Origin: a bacterium
GTDB taxonomy: Bacteria > Krumholzibacteriota > Krumholzibacteriia > JACNKJ01
Length of the DNA: 64,000 nucleotides
NCBI GenBank assembly: GCA_024231955.1
Contig: JAAEPZ010000538.1
Coordinates: forward strand, 371,340-435,339
Direction of reading: 5' to 3'
Positions 1 to 8,171 of this stretch are shown here, one piece after another. The translations under genes and the position numbers were made by a program. The notes below the pieces were generated by a model. That model was not told the origin of the DNA. It saw nothing but the letters and a program-made list of their open reading frames with translations, and searched no databases. How positions within the stretch are numbered: the first letter of the stretch is position 1; each line of letters starts with the position of its first letter.

Positions 1-885
1 ATGTCGATCAGAAACGCGTTCGAGGGGGACGACTCCGCGGTCTACCGCGAGGAGGGTGAAGAGTACCCGATCCGCGTGCGGTTCGGCGCGGAGCAGCGGG
101 ATCGCAGCGGCGACCTGCGCGATCTCCGGCTGGCGGTCGAGGGCGATCTGCTGCCGCTCGGTCAACTCGGCGAGATCGAGGAGAAGCAGGGTGAGGCGCA
201 GATCAATCGTCGCGATCGTCAGCGCCGCGTCGTGTTGTCGGCCAACCTGGCTCGGGGGACGATCTCCGAGCTCGTGGCCGAATTCGAGCCCCGTTTCGAG
301 ACGATGAACCTGCCTGCGGGCACACGGGTCCGGTTCGGTGGGATGTACGAGATTCAGGAGGAGAGCTTCGCGGCGATCTTCCAGGCGATGATCCTCGCCA
401 TGGTGCTCACCTATGTTGTGCTGGCGATGATCCTCGAATCGTTCTGGCAGCCGTTCACGGTGATGATCACATTGCCGCTGGGGCTGATCGGCTCCGCTTT
501 GGGGTTGTACTTGAGCGGCCAGACGATCAACGTCATGAGCCTGATGGCCATGGTCATGCTGGTCGGCATCGTGGTCAACAACGCGATCCTGCTCCTCGAC
601 TATGTGTCGCAGCTGCGTGCGAAGGGGCGCGGGCTCGACGAGGCGATCCTCGAAGCCTGTCCGCTGCGTCTGCGCGCCGTGATCATGACCAACCTGGCCA
701 TCGCCATCGGCATGATCCCCCAGTGCCTCGGCACCGGCAGCGGCATCGAGTACCGGTTGTCGATGGCCTTCGTCACCATCGGCGGCGTTCTGGTCAGCGC
801 GGTGTTCACGCTGATCCTGATCCCCTCAATCTATGCGTCGGTCGAACGGGGCGTGGCGCGGGTGCGGGGCACCAACTTGGTCTGA
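1..885 (+). CDS. RND-family efflux transporter, C-terminal part (5' truncated by window)
   Basis: The gene runs in from outside the window; the ATG at position 1 is an internal Met, because what follows is already mid-protein RND sequence. Residues about 115-285 hold the last cluster of membrane helices, with NVMSLMAMVMLVGIVVNNAILL, the helix 10-11 signature of AcrB/HAE-type inner-membrane pumps, then a helix ending at IPSIY. The first 110 residues belong to the second periplasmic loop. Such pumps use proton motive force to export drugs, metals or lipophiles with a periplasmic adaptor and an outer-membrane channel, which would lie upstream. The substrate cannot be told from this fragment. Confidence 0.9.
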   Translation: MSIRNAFEGDDSAVYREEGEEYPIRVRFGAEQRDRSGDLRDLRLAVEGDLLPLGQLGEIEEKQGEAQINRRDRQRRVVLSANLARGTISELVAEFEPRFETMNLPAGTRVRFGGMYEIQEESFAAIFQAMILAMVLTYVVLAMILESFWQPFTVMITLPLGLIGSALGLYLSGQTINVMSLMAMVMLVGIVVNNAILLLDYVSQLRAKGRGLDEAILEACPLRLRAVIMTNLAIAIGMIPQCLGTGSGIEYRLSMAFVTIGGVLVSAVFTLILIPSIYASVERGVARVRGTNLV

Positions 886-940
886 TCGGAAGCGATTGGA
901 AATTAATCGGTTGCGGTAAACCGTAACATTCAGGGATGAG

Positions 941-968
941 TGCCCCCCTCTGGCAACGGAGGGGGGCA
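941..968 (+). terminator. Perfect 10-bp GC-rich stem-loop after the RND gene
   Basis: Arms TGCCCCCCTC (941-950) and GAGGGGGGCA (959-968) enclose an 8-nt loop. The stem sits 55 nt after the pump stop codon and immediately before the next gene's promoter. It is followed by TCGTGC rather than a T tract, so it may be a weak terminator or a transcript-end stabiliser. Confidence 0.5.
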
Positions 969-971
969 TCG

Positions 972-980
972 TGCTATAAT
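972..980 (+). promoter_or_regulatory. Extended -10 promoter (TGC-TATAAT) of the deiminase gene
   Basis: A perfect TATAAT at 975-980 is preceded by TGC, the extended -10 element. The expected -35 position falls in the loop and 3' arm of the hairpin and does not match consensus. It would give a leader of about 30 nt with GGAGG just before the ATG at 1016. Confidence 0.6.
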
Positions 981-1015
981 AGTGACCCCAATTGAACACC
1001 CGCCTGGAGGTCCCC

Positions 1016-2752
1016 ATGCTGCGTCGTGCCACGATGGTCACGCTTCTGTGTCTTTCGCTCTGTCTTGTCGTCTCACCGGCCTTTGCCGAATGGGACGTTG
1101 ACGGTCTCGAGGAGCTGCTGCCCCGCCACGAAACCGAGGCCGAGCGTCGTTTGTGGCTCGGTCGCGAGGATGAGATGCCCACCCGCGGCCATCGGGCCGA
1201 TGCGCCGCCGCTGGCGCCGATCCGCAATTGCGCCGAGTGGGAGCCCGCCACGGGCGTTATCGTCCGCTACCCGCTGGGTCTGCCCTATTCGCTGCTCACC
1301 GATCTCGACGATGACCTGATGCTGCACGTGGTCGTGTCCAGCGGTTATCAAAGCCAGGCGCAGAGCAACCTGTCCGGCAATGGCGTCAACATGGACAAGG
1401 TGCAGTTCCTGGTGAAGAGCAACGATTCGATCTGGACCCGCGACTACGGCCCCTGGTACGTGTTCGACGGCAACGGCGACATAGCGATCATCGATCACAC
1501 CTACAACCGCTCGTACAGGCCCAACGACAACCTGATCCCCGTCCACTTCGCCCAGCAACAGGGTATCCCCGTACACAGTCACGACATGTACCACACCGGC
1601 GGCAATTACATGACCGACGGCGCCCACATCAGCAGCTCCACGCGGCTGGTCTACGATGAGGCGGGCATGAGTAGCGCCCAGGTCGATCAGCTCATGCACG
1701 ACTACTATGGTGTCGAGGATTATAAAGTGCTCGACTACATCGAAAACGGCGGCATTCACCACATCGACACCTGGGCCAAATTTCTCAACGAGGAGACGGT
1801 GCTGGTGAAGGATGTCTGGAGCAGTCACCACACATATGATGACCTCAATCAGCGCGCCACACTTCTGGCCTCGCTGCCCGCCTCGACCGGCCGCAACTAC
1901 CGGGTGCATCGGGTCTACTGCTATGATATCGGTTACGGCGATCCCGCCAGCTACACCAACAGTCTGATCTGCAACGGCAAGGTCTACATGCCCACATTCG
2001 GCAACAGCAGCCACGACAACAACGCGCTGGACGCCTACCGCGCCGCCCTGCCTGGTTACGAGGTCGAAGGCTACTACCACAGCGGCTTCCTGAGCGATGA
2101 TGCGCTTCACTGCCGCACGAAGATCGCCCACGATACGGGCATGTTGCGGGTGGCCCATACGCCGATTTTCGATTCTCAAGAGGGTGAGGTCACGGTGAGC
2201 GCCCATATCCGTGATCACAGCGAAACCGGTGTCAGCCTGGCCGAGGTGCGATATCGCCGCGATGGCGGCGCTTGGCAGGCCCTGACCATGGCAGCCCAGG
2301 GGGACTACGTCTGGGAGGCCGTGATCCCGGCCGGTACGGCCGAAAACACGGTTGAATACTATATCCATGCCGAGGACAACAGCGGTCGTGACGCCGGCAT
2401 GCCCCGCGTCGCCCCGGACGCCCTCTACAGCTTCATGCAGTCGGGCACCACGGGCATCGATGATATGGCACCGTCGCAGGCGGTGCTCAACGCGAACTAT
2501 CCGAATCCGTTCAACCCCGAGACCACTTTCAGCTTCGAACTGCACCATGAGGGTCAGGTCCGGTTGAGCGTCTACGACACGCAGGGCCGCATAGTCCGGA
2601 CCCTGATCAACGGTACCTGCCCCGCGGGCCGCACCAGCATCACCTGGAACGGCAAGGACGATGCCGGTCGCACGCTCTCTTCGGGCGTTTACCTGTATCG
2701 TCTCCATGCAGCCGGGCTGGTCTACACCAGACCTGCGACACTGGTTAAGTAA
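1016..2752 (+). CDS. Secreted PPAD/agmatine-deiminase-family arginine deiminase with FlgD-like C-terminal domain
   Basis: This is a 578-residue secreted member of the guanidino-group-modifying deiminase superfamily. ATG 1016 is chosen because GGAGG lies just upstream; the frame is open further up but lacks a site. Residues 1-24 are a signal peptide ending AFA. Active-site candidates are Asp143 (TRDYG), His249 and Asp251 (HHID), Asn315 (YTNS) and Cys366 (LHCRT). Their spacing closely follows the Asp, His-x-Asp, Asn, Cys set known for Porphyromonas gingivalis peptidylarginine deiminase. An Ig/FN3-like domain follows (about 380-480), then a PNPFNP-containing FlgD-like domain (about 495-578). It may citrullinate proteins or peptides outside the cell; hydrolysis of agmatine or free arginine is the alternative. 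Confidence 0.85.
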   Translation: MLRRATMVTLLCLSLCLVVSPAFAEWDVDGLEELLPRHETEAERRLWLGREDEMPTRGHRADAPPLAPIRNCAEWEPATGVIVRYPLGLPYSLLTDLDDDLMLHVVVSSGYQSQAQSNLSGNGVNMDKVQFLVKSNDSIWTRDYGPWYVFDGNGDIAIIDHTYNRSYRPNDNLIPVHFAQQQGIPVHSHDMYHTGGNYMTDGAHISSSTRLVYDEAGMSSAQVDQLMHDYYGVEDYKVLDYIENGGIHHIDTWAKFLNEETVLVKDVWSSHHTYDDLNQRATLLASLPASTGRNYRVHRVYCYDIGYGDPASYTNSLICNGKVYMPTFGNSSHDNNALDAYRAALPGYEVEGYYHSGFLSDDALHCRTKIAHDTGMLRVAHTPIFDSQEGEVTVSAHIRDHSETGVSLAEVRYRRDGGAWQALTMAAQGDYVWEAVIPAGTAENTVEYYIHAEDNSGRDAGMPRVAPDALYSFMQSGTTGIDDMAPSQAVLNANYPNPFNPETTFSFELHHEGQVRLSVYDTQGRIVRTLINGTCPAGRTSITWNGKDDAGRTLSSGVYLYRLHAAGLVYTRPATLVK

Positions 2753-2782
2753 CTCGTTTGTCGCGGTTGTGATCTTTCCATT

Positions 2783-2807
2783 ACCTCCCTCACTCTCCGA
2801 GGGAGGT
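2783..2807 (+). terminator. Stem-loop after the deiminase gene
   Basis: ACCTCCCTC (2783-2791) pairs perfectly with GAGGGAGGT (2799-2807), 7-nt loop, followed by TTACTTAT. It sits 30 nt past the stop codon and is a probable intrinsic terminator with a modest U tract. Confidence 0.65.
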
Positions 2808-2877
2808 TTACTTATCCCGTTTAAAATCTGAGAAATGTAATTTTAGACCCAAATTGTTACGCAAACAATATCATACC

Positions 2878-2905
2878 TTGACTTTTCTGATATATAGTGT
2901 ACAGT
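2878..2905 (+). promoter_or_regulatory. Candidate sigma70 promoter for the zinc-ribbon gene
   Basis: TTGACT (2878-2883), 16-nt spacer, TACAGT (2900-2905), inside a distinctly AT-rich stretch (about 2825-2925). It would give a leader of about 90 nt that contains a short upstream frame and an RBS-overlapping hairpin. Confidence 0.45.
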
Positions 2906-2974
2906 TTGTATTTCCTCAGGTGAGATTCCTGATAAAAATGTGGGAAGTACTACCCTTGTGTTCAGGGAGGTGAT

Positions 2975-2994
2975 GGCTCCGCAATCAAGGAGCC
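2975..2994 (+). promoter_or_regulatory. Hairpin overlapping the ribosome binding site
   Basis: GGCTCC (2975-2980) pairs with GGAGCC (2989-2994). The 3' arm contains the GGAG that would serve as ribosome binding site for the ATG at 3001, so the stem could hide it. A second, stronger GGGAGG at 2965-2970 precedes an out-of-frame ATG at 2973 that stops at 3032. Confidence 0.4.
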
Positions 2995-3000
2995 GGTGTT

Positions 3001-3189
3001 ATGGAAAGTTATCCGAAGTGTCTAAAATGTGAAGAGGGCGTATTGCTCCCCCTGTCCGACTATGGTCGGGAGGGTGCGACAATCAAATACAAGGCCTGGG
3101 TATGCAATAATCCGGAGTGCGGGTATAACATCAGGATCGATAACGGCGAGGTCAGTTTCGGCCGACCGCTGGGCAACTCCAACAGATAG
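3001..3189 (+). CDS. Small zinc-ribbon-like protein, unknown function
   Basis: A 62-residue protein that I do not recognise by name. Cys7, Cys10, Cys35 and Cys40 form CxxC...CxxxxC knuckles, a zinc-ribbon arrangement joined by a short beta-rich segment; no helix-turn-helix, signal peptide or membrane segment is seen. It is a single gene with its own probable promoter and a structured leader, facing a convergent CPBP protease gene 50 nt away. Proteins like this can bind nucleic acid or act as structural adaptors, but nothing here tells which. Cysteine spacing supports a real gene despite its size. Confidence 0.6.
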   Translation: MESYPKCLKCEEGVLLPLSDYGREGATIKYKAWVCNNPECGYNIRIDNGEVSFGRPLGNSNR

Positions 3190-3239
3190 AATTGATTAGC
3201 ACTGCCACCGATGGCCACTCTTCTACCGGGAGGGTGATG

Positions 3240-4022
3240 TCATTGACGTGCCTGCAACCAGAAACGGCTGAAAAAGGCGAAGAGCGACAGGCTGATGACT
3301 ATCCACACCACGGGCTGGTCCGTGAAGGGTGTGGCCACTTGCAGGCTATCCGGCGAGATCTTGAGAATCAGCAGATTGAGTAGATTCCATACGCAATGCG
3401 CGATCAACGGATAGTACAGATTGCCAAGCATATAAGCCAGAATCCCGAAGAACAGCCCCAGAATCACCGCCCCCGGCATGGAGTAGAGGGGATGAGACAT
3501 GCCGAACAGCCCGGCGGTGAGGATTATCGCGAGAAACGGCTTGTTCTGTCTGAGCAGCAGCCGCTGAACGACTCCGCGAAACAGGACCTCCTCGGCCAGG
3601 GGACCGGCCAGAACCAGTGCAATGCCGATCATCGCCAGGCTCAGAGGACCTCCACCGCGATACAATTTCAACAACTCCATGTAGCGGGGATCGGGAGGAT
3701 AGATCTGGCTCATATGCCAGGTGATGATCTCCAGCGCCGGCACCAGACTCAGGGTTGCGCCGATCACGGCCAGGGTGGGGGTCAGCTTGGTTCGCTCCAG
3801 TTGAAACTGGATTCTGAAAGGTATTCCCAACTTACGCGTGAGAATGAAGAACGGCAGAACCACGCCCCCAAGAGCGGCGAGGGTGATGCCTGTGCCCAGC
3901 AAAATGGAGGAGGTCCCCAGGAAGGGCAGGGGGATGACCTGATACAGGATGAAGGCACCCCCGCAGAACGCGAGCAGCCCCCAGTTATTCAAGCGAGCGC
4001 CAAGTCGATCGGGATGTAGCAT
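3240..4022 (-). CDS. CPBP-family intramembrane metalloprotease (CAAX/Abi type)
   Basis: A 260-residue integral membrane protein of six to eight hydrophobic segments. It carries the CPBP active-site set: Glu144-Glu145-x3-Arg149 (EEVLFRG), His177 (MSHP) and His209 (IAHCVWN). The family is related to Rce1 prenyl-protein endopeptidases; bacterial members cleave membrane substrates or act in peptide immunity and protein processing. The start is the ATG at 4022. A near-consensus promoter ends only 5 nt upstream of it and there is no Shine-Dalgarno sequence, so the mRNA may be leaderless. The gene is monocistronic, divergent from nnr and convergent with the zinc-ribbon gene. The substrate is unknown. 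Confidence 0.88.
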   Translation of the reverse strand: MLHPDRLGARLNNWGLLAFCGGAFILYQVIPLPFLGTSSILLGTGITLAALGGVVLPFFILTRKLGIPFRIQFQLERTKLTPTLAVIGATLSLVPALEIITWHMSQIYPPDPRYMELLKLYRGGGPLSLAMIGIALVLAGPLAEEVLFRGVVQRLLLRQNKPFLAIILTAGLFGMSHPLYSMPGAVILGLFFGILAYMLGNLYYPLIAHCVWNLLNLLILKISPDSLQVATPFTDQPVVWIVISLSLFAFFSRFWLQARQ

Positions 4023-4027
4023 GCCGC

Positions 4028-4056
4028 AGTATAGAGGGACCGTGAGTTATATGCAA
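4028..4056 (-). promoter_or_regulatory. Promoter of the CPBP protease gene, predicting a leaderless mRNA
   Basis: On the minus strand TTGCAT (4056-4051), a 17-nt spacer and TATACT (4033-4028). The -10 hexamer is separated from the ATG by only GCGGC, so transcription should begin at or within a base of the start codon. Confidence 0.65.
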
Positions 4057-4117
4057 GAGGTGCGGATTCATGGAGATAATCGGTTAGATTCCTCTCCCTA
4101 CGCAGGTTTCTCAGTTG

Positions 4118-4146
4118 TTGACAGACGGCAGCGACCGCCCCAAACT
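4118..4146 (+). promoter_or_regulatory. Possible promoter of nnr-tsaD
   Basis: Perfect TTGACA (4118-4123), 17-nt spacer, then CAAACT (4141-4146), a poor -10. Leader of about 80 nt to the ATG at 4229. The -35 is convincing, the -10 is not. Confidence 0.35.
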
Positions 4147-4228
4147 GCCAACGCGCAAACAGAGCAGTCATTCGCTGCAACTGCCACCACGGACCGCGCC
4201 GCCTGCCGGTCGCTGCGAGGAGGTTGAT

Positions 4229-5824
4229 ATGCACCTGGTCGATGCCTCCCGTATGCGGGATATTGACAGGACCACAATCGAGGGTGGCCACGTGTCCGGA
4301 TCCACCCTCATGGATAGAGCCGGTCGTGGCGTGTTCGAGATCATTCGCCGCCACTTCGGGGGAGATCCGGCAAATCGTCGCGTAGTCATCGTCTGCGGCA
4401 AGGGTAACAATGGCGGCGACGGTTTTGTCATCGCCCGCTGCCTGATCGAAAGCGGCGCCGATGTCCACGTGTTCGTGCTCGGTGGAGATCTGGGCCTTTC
4501 GCCCGCTGCCAAGAGCGCTCTGCGGCAACTTGTGCCTCTGCAGCCGGCGCTGGTGAAGTTCTCCGCCCCCGGTGCGGATACCGATTTCGCGCATCGATTG
4601 CGTGAGGCCGATCTGGTGGTGGACGCACTCTTCGGCACGGGCATCAATTCTCCGCTCAGGGATGATGCCCTTGAGGTGGTGCGGGCCATCAATCAGCTCT
4701 CCAGATGTATCCTCAGTGTGGATGTCCCCAGCGGATTCTCCGGTGATATGGAGACGGTGTTGCCCGAGACGGTCCGGGCCGATATGACCGCCACCATCGG
4801 CTTGCCCAAACATGGCCTCTACTACTATCCCGGCACTCTCGTGGCGGGCGACGTGTCGGTGGTGGATATCGGTTTTCCCGATGAGATCATCGACGAACTG
4901 GGAGGGGACCGCCGCCTGGTCGATATGGCCGTAACCCGTTCGCTGTTGCCCCATTACGATCCAGCGGGACACAAGTACAACCGCGGCGCCGTTTTGATAG
5001 TCGCCGGCAGCCGCCGTTATGCGGGGGCGGCGCTGCTGTCCATCGGCGCCGCCTTGCGCGGCGGCGTAGGCATGGTCTACGCGGCGGTGCCCGAATCGCT
5101 GCGGGAGATGGTCCAGTCGAAATGGCCCTCCGCCGTAACTATTGGTTTGCCCGAGAATGAAGACGGCTTCCTCTCCTGCGAGGCGCTGGCCACATTGAGG
5201 ATAGAGGCGTCCCGGGTGCAGGCTGTGGCGCTGGGCCCCGGTCTTGGTCGCGAGGAGACGACGCAGGAGCTGATCCGCCAGTGGCTGGGCCTCCTGGACG
5301 TGCCGACGGTTATCGATGCCGATGCCCTGCTGGCCTGGGGCGAGGCCTGGGATGTGATGGCCACCCACCCGGCGGAGCGGGTCCTGACGCCCCACTCCGG
5401 TGAGCTGGGCGCCATGTTGGGCTTGCCTGGGCGTGAGGTCGATCGCGCCCGGGAGAAGGTGCTCCGCAAATCCCGTCGTGATGGCATCGTGTTGCTCCAC
5501 AAGGGGGCCCCGACCGAGGTGATCGGTGAGAATGGCGTGATCCACACCATCGCAGGCGGACATCCTGCCATGGCGCGTGGCGGCACGGGTGATGTACTCA
5601 CCGGCCTGATCGGATCGCTGCTTGCCCAGGCACCGGAACGGCCCCTTGATGCCGCTTTGGCCGCCGCCTGGCTCCATGCCGAGGCGGGGCGGCTGGCGGC
5701 CGTTGCCCACGGACGCGCCTTGTGTTCCGCCGATATCCTGACATATTTACCCGTTGTCTGGAGAGAGCTCGAAACCAAAGAGCTCTGGCGGGAAGACTGG
5801 AGCAAGCGTCACGGAGCATCATGA
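4229..5824 (+). CDS. nnr: Bifunctional NAD(P)H-hydrate repair enzyme (epimerase/dehydratase)
   Basis: A 531-residue two-domain enzyme that repairs hydrated NADH and NADPH. The N-terminal YjeF_N epimerase domain (about 1-215) carries GNNGGDGF at 59-66. The C-terminal ADP/ATP-dependent dehydratase domain (about 225-525) carries the ribokinase-like GTGDVLTG motif near residue 455 and a conserved TPHSGE segment. ATG 4229 is chosen because GAGGAGG lies 6-8 nt upstream and the homologous sequence begins there; the frame is open 114 nt further up but carries no family sequence. The stop overlaps the tsaD start by ATGA, so the two are translationally coupled. Confidence 0.95.
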   Translation: MHLVDASRMRDIDRTTIEGGHVSGSTLMDRAGRGVFEIIRRHFGGDPANRRVVIVCGKGNNGGDGFVIARCLIESGADVHVFVLGGDLGLSPAAKSALRQLVPLQPALVKFSAPGADTDFAHRLREADLVVDALFGTGINSPLRDDALEVVRAINQLSRCILSVDVPSGFSGDMETVLPETVRADMTATIGLPKHGLYYYPGTLVAGDVSVVDIGFPDEIIDELGGDRRLVDMAVTRSLLPHYDPAGHKYNRGAVLIVAGSRRYAGAALLSIGAALRGGVGMVYAAVPESLREMVQSKWPSAVTIGLPENEDGFLSCEALATLRIEASRVQAVALGPGLGREETTQELIRQWLGLLDVPTVIDADALLAWGEAWDVMATHPAERVLTPHSGELGAMLGLPGREVDRAREKVLRKSRRDGIVLLHKGAPTEVIGENGVIHTIAGGHPAMARGGTGDVLTGLIGSLLAQAPERPLDAALAAAWLHAEAGRLAAVAHGRALCSADILTYLPVVWRELETKELWREDWSKRHGAS

Positions 5825-6825
5825 TAATCCTTGGAATCGAAACGAGTTGCGACGACACGTCAGCCGGGATTTACTGTACGCGACGCAAGGTGATGGCCAG
5901 CGTCCTGGCCACGCAGATCGAGCATCGGGCTTTCGGTGGAGTGGTGCCGGAGTTGGCGAGCAGGGTACATCTGAAGAATCTGCCCCCAGTGTTGCGGGCC
6001 ACGCTCGAGGATGCGGAGTTGGAGCTGAGCGACATCGATGCGGTGGCCGTGACTCATGGCCCCGGGTTGCTGGGTTCGCTTCTCGTCGGACTTGCCTTTG
6101 CCCGTTCGCTGACCAAGGCCTGGGATAAGCCGCTGGTGGGGGTCCACCATATAGAAAGCCACATCATGGCCAACAATCTTGAGCGGGATATGGTTTTCCC
6201 CGCCATGGCGCTTGTGGTTTCAGGTGGGCACAGTCAGATCATCCTGATTCGGGAGCCCGGTCGCTACGAATTGCTGGCCACGACCCGGGACGATGCCGCC
6301 GGTGAGGCTTTCGATAAGGTGGCCAAGATGCTTGGGCTGGGCTATCCCGGTGGACCGGTGGTTGAGAAGCTCGCGCGTGAGGGGGATCCCGATGCCCTGC
6401 GCCTGCCCATCGCCAGACTTGGTGATGGTAGTCTGGATTACAGCTTCTCCGGGTTGAAGACCGCGGCCCGACTGGCCTGGGAGGCGCGAAGCGCAGTCTC
6501 CGACTGCGAGTTAAGGGATTTTTGCGCTTCATTGCAAAAAGCGATTATTGGACAGTTGCTTGAGAGAGTGAAGCGAGCCGTGCGTGGACGGGACATCAAA
6601 GCGTTCTATCTGGCCGGCGGTGTGGCCGCCAATCGAGCACTGCTGGAAGCTGCTTCGAACCTGCTGGAGCCGCTGGGGATACCTGTTTTTGCCCCCAGCC
6701 CGCGTTATTGTACGGATAACGGCATTATGGTGGCCTGCGCCGCCGCCAATCATTTGCGGGACGATCGCGAACCTCCGCCGATCGCCGAGGCTTTCAGTCG
6801 CGGTAACCTCGCCTCCTGGCGCTAG
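5821..6825 (+). CDS. tsaD: tRNA N6-adenosine threonylcarbamoyltransferase
   Basis: A 334-residue TsaD/Kae1 protein of the ASKHA fold. It transfers threonylcarbamoyl from the AMP intermediate to A37 of ANN-decoding tRNAs, working with TsaB, TsaC and TsaE, which are not in this window. It starts with the family signature MIILGIETSCDDT and keeps the iron/zinc ligands His110 and His114 (HIESH). It also has VSGGHSQ, GEAFDKVAKMLGLGYPGG and a C-terminal AGGVAANRALL plus YCTDNGIM. Length is normal. It is coupled to nnr through an ATGA overlap. Confidence 0.97.
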   Translation: MIILGIETSCDDTSAGIYCTRRKVMASVLATQIEHRAFGGVVPELASRVHLKNLPPVLRATLEDAELELSDIDAVAVTHGPGLLGSLLVGLAFARSLTKAWDKPLVGVHHIESHIMANNLERDMVFPAMALVVSGGHSQIILIREPGRYELLATTRDDAAGEAFDKVAKMLGLGYPGGPVVEKLAREGDPDALRLPIARLGDGSLDYSFSGLKTAARLAWEARSAVSDCELRDFCASLQKAIIGQLLERVKRAVRGRDIKAFYLAGGVAANRALLEAASNLLEPLGIPVFAPSPRYCTDNGIMVACAAANHLRDDREPPPIAEAFSRGNLASWR

Positions 6826-7129
6826 CAATTTGTGACCTTTTCAGTGCAATAGTCCCGGTCAGTGGCTATTTCATTGCCTGTGATATCGCTGTCGTTTCCG
6901 AACCATTCGAATGCAAGGCAGCCTATTTGACAACACGAAGTTCCCTATCCCTCCCTATTGTGACCATTCAGAAGAAATATCGACACTGTGTCATCTTGAG
7001 ATTAAGAACCTGAGCGCATCGGCCGATATCAGATTGGACCGGGCATATGCTTTGCAAGTCATGCTCTGCTCTTTACACGGATATTGACCTTGACTGTTGA
7101 ACGACTGCGTGCGGAAGGGACTTGGTTGT
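6826..7129 (+). other. Intergenic region, no gene seen
   Basis: 304 nt between tsaD and the response-regulator gene. No frame with coding character, no tRNA-like fold and no convincing terminator were found. A weak stem AATAGTC/GGCTATT (about 6849-6873) follows tsaD. TTGACA at 6927-6932 has no -10 at normal spacing. The promoter of the signalling module should lie here, but I cannot place it. Confidence 0.5.
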
Positions 7130-8140
7130 ATGGATAAGCCGACAACAATTCTTGTGGTGGAAGACGATCCGGCTATCAGACGAATACTGGAATATCAGCT
7201 TCTCAAGGCCGGTTATGAGGTTCTCACCGCGGGTGATGGTGTTACGGGTCTGAATTCAGTCAAGGAGCATCAACCCGATCTTGTTCTGCTTGATGTCATG
7301 CTGCCGCGCATGGACGGGCATGAAGTGTGTCGTCGTATTCGCGAAGATTACCAGATCGCCCAGACGCCCATCATCATGCTGACCGCCCGCAGCGCCGTCA
7401 AAGATCGTGTGGCCGGATTGGCCCAGGGCGCGAACGACTATCTGATGAAGCCCTATGATCAGGAGGAGATGCTGGTCAGGGTGAAGAACACGCTGGTGCT
7501 GGCGAAGAATCAGCGCGAAGCCAATCCCCTCACCGGTCTCCCCGGAAACTCCGCCATCGAGAGTGAACTGAAGCGCCGTTTGCTGCAGAATCGCGACCTC
7601 GCCTTCATCTATCTCGATATCGACAATTTCAAGGGATACAACGATACGTACGGCTACGCCAGGGGGGATGGAGCCATCCGCCTTCTGGGTGGAATCCTGT
7701 CCGATATGCTGCACAAGGTGTGTGACGATGCCGGTTTCGCCGGTCATATCGGCGGTGATGACTTTGTGATGATCACCAATATCGAGAACGCCGAATCCGT
7801 ATCCCGGTTGGTTGTGAAAACCTTCGACAAAGCCAAGAAGGAGCTGTTCAGGCAGAACGACTGGGAAGCCGGTTTTCTGCGGGTGCTGGACAGGCAGGGG
7901 AAGGAATGCCGCCTGCCGCTGATGAGTTTGACCGTGGCCATCGTGACCAGCGACGGCAAGCAGTATGAGCATATAGGGCAGATCAGCGATGCAGCCTCCG
8001 AACTGAAGAAGTACGGGAAGACGTTCCAGGGGAGTATCGTCGTCAAGGAACGACGCGGCACTCTGTCCGATGAGAACACGGCGTCCTTATCCAATCGGGA
8101 AGAATCGATTCAGGATGAGGGACTGTCCAGAGAAGGGTAG
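7130..8140 (+). CDS. Response regulator with degenerate GGDEF domain (HIGGDDF)
   Basis: A 336-residue receiver-GGDEF protein. The receiver (1-120) has the acidic pocket Glu11-Asp12-Asp13, phosphoacceptor Asp55 and Lys107 in MKPYD. The GGDEF domain (about 135-300) keeps the metal-binding DIDNFKGYND segment. The signature loop is G208-G-D-D-F instead of GG(D/E)EF, it is preceded by His rather than Arg, and there is no RxxD inhibitory site. It may be a weak diguanylate cyclase or a nucleotide-binding receptor. ATG 7130 is preceded by AAGGGA; an upstream TTG has no site. It leads a three-gene module with the hybrid kinase at 8172 and the receiver at 10894, its likely partners. Confidence 0.9.
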   Translation: MDKPTTILVVEDDPAIRRILEYQLLKAGYEVLTAGDGVTGLNSVKEHQPDLVLLDVMLPRMDGHEVCRRIREDYQIAQTPIIMLTARSAVKDRVAGLAQGANDYLMKPYDQEEMLVRVKNTLVLAKNQREANPLTGLPGNSAIESELKRRLLQNRDLAFIYLDIDNFKGYNDTYGYARGDGAIRLLGGILSDMLHKVCDDAGFAGHIGGDDFVMITNIENAESVSRLVVKTFDKAKKELFRQNDWEAGFLRVLDRQGKECRLPLMSLTVAIVTSDGKQYEHIGQISDAASELKKYGKTFQGSIVVKERRGTLSDENTASLSNREESIQDEGLSREG

Positions 8141-8171
8141 TTTCGGTTATCCGAAGTAGAAGGGTGATTGC

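Noticed and set aside
1073..2707. Long antisense open frame across the deiminase gene (and similar long antisense frames over nnr, the kinase, NhaC and the fusion protein)
   Set aside because: High-GC codon bias keeps the opposite strand open; these frames have low-complexity His/Gln/Arg-rich composition, no ribosome sites and no family signatures.
2941..3000. Resemblance to a fluoride (crcB) riboswitch: GGTGATGGCTCC followed by a complementary GGAGCC
   Set aside because: The two arms are only 8 nt apart, the internal P3 stem and the TGATG element are missing, and the gene behind is not a fluoride exporter.
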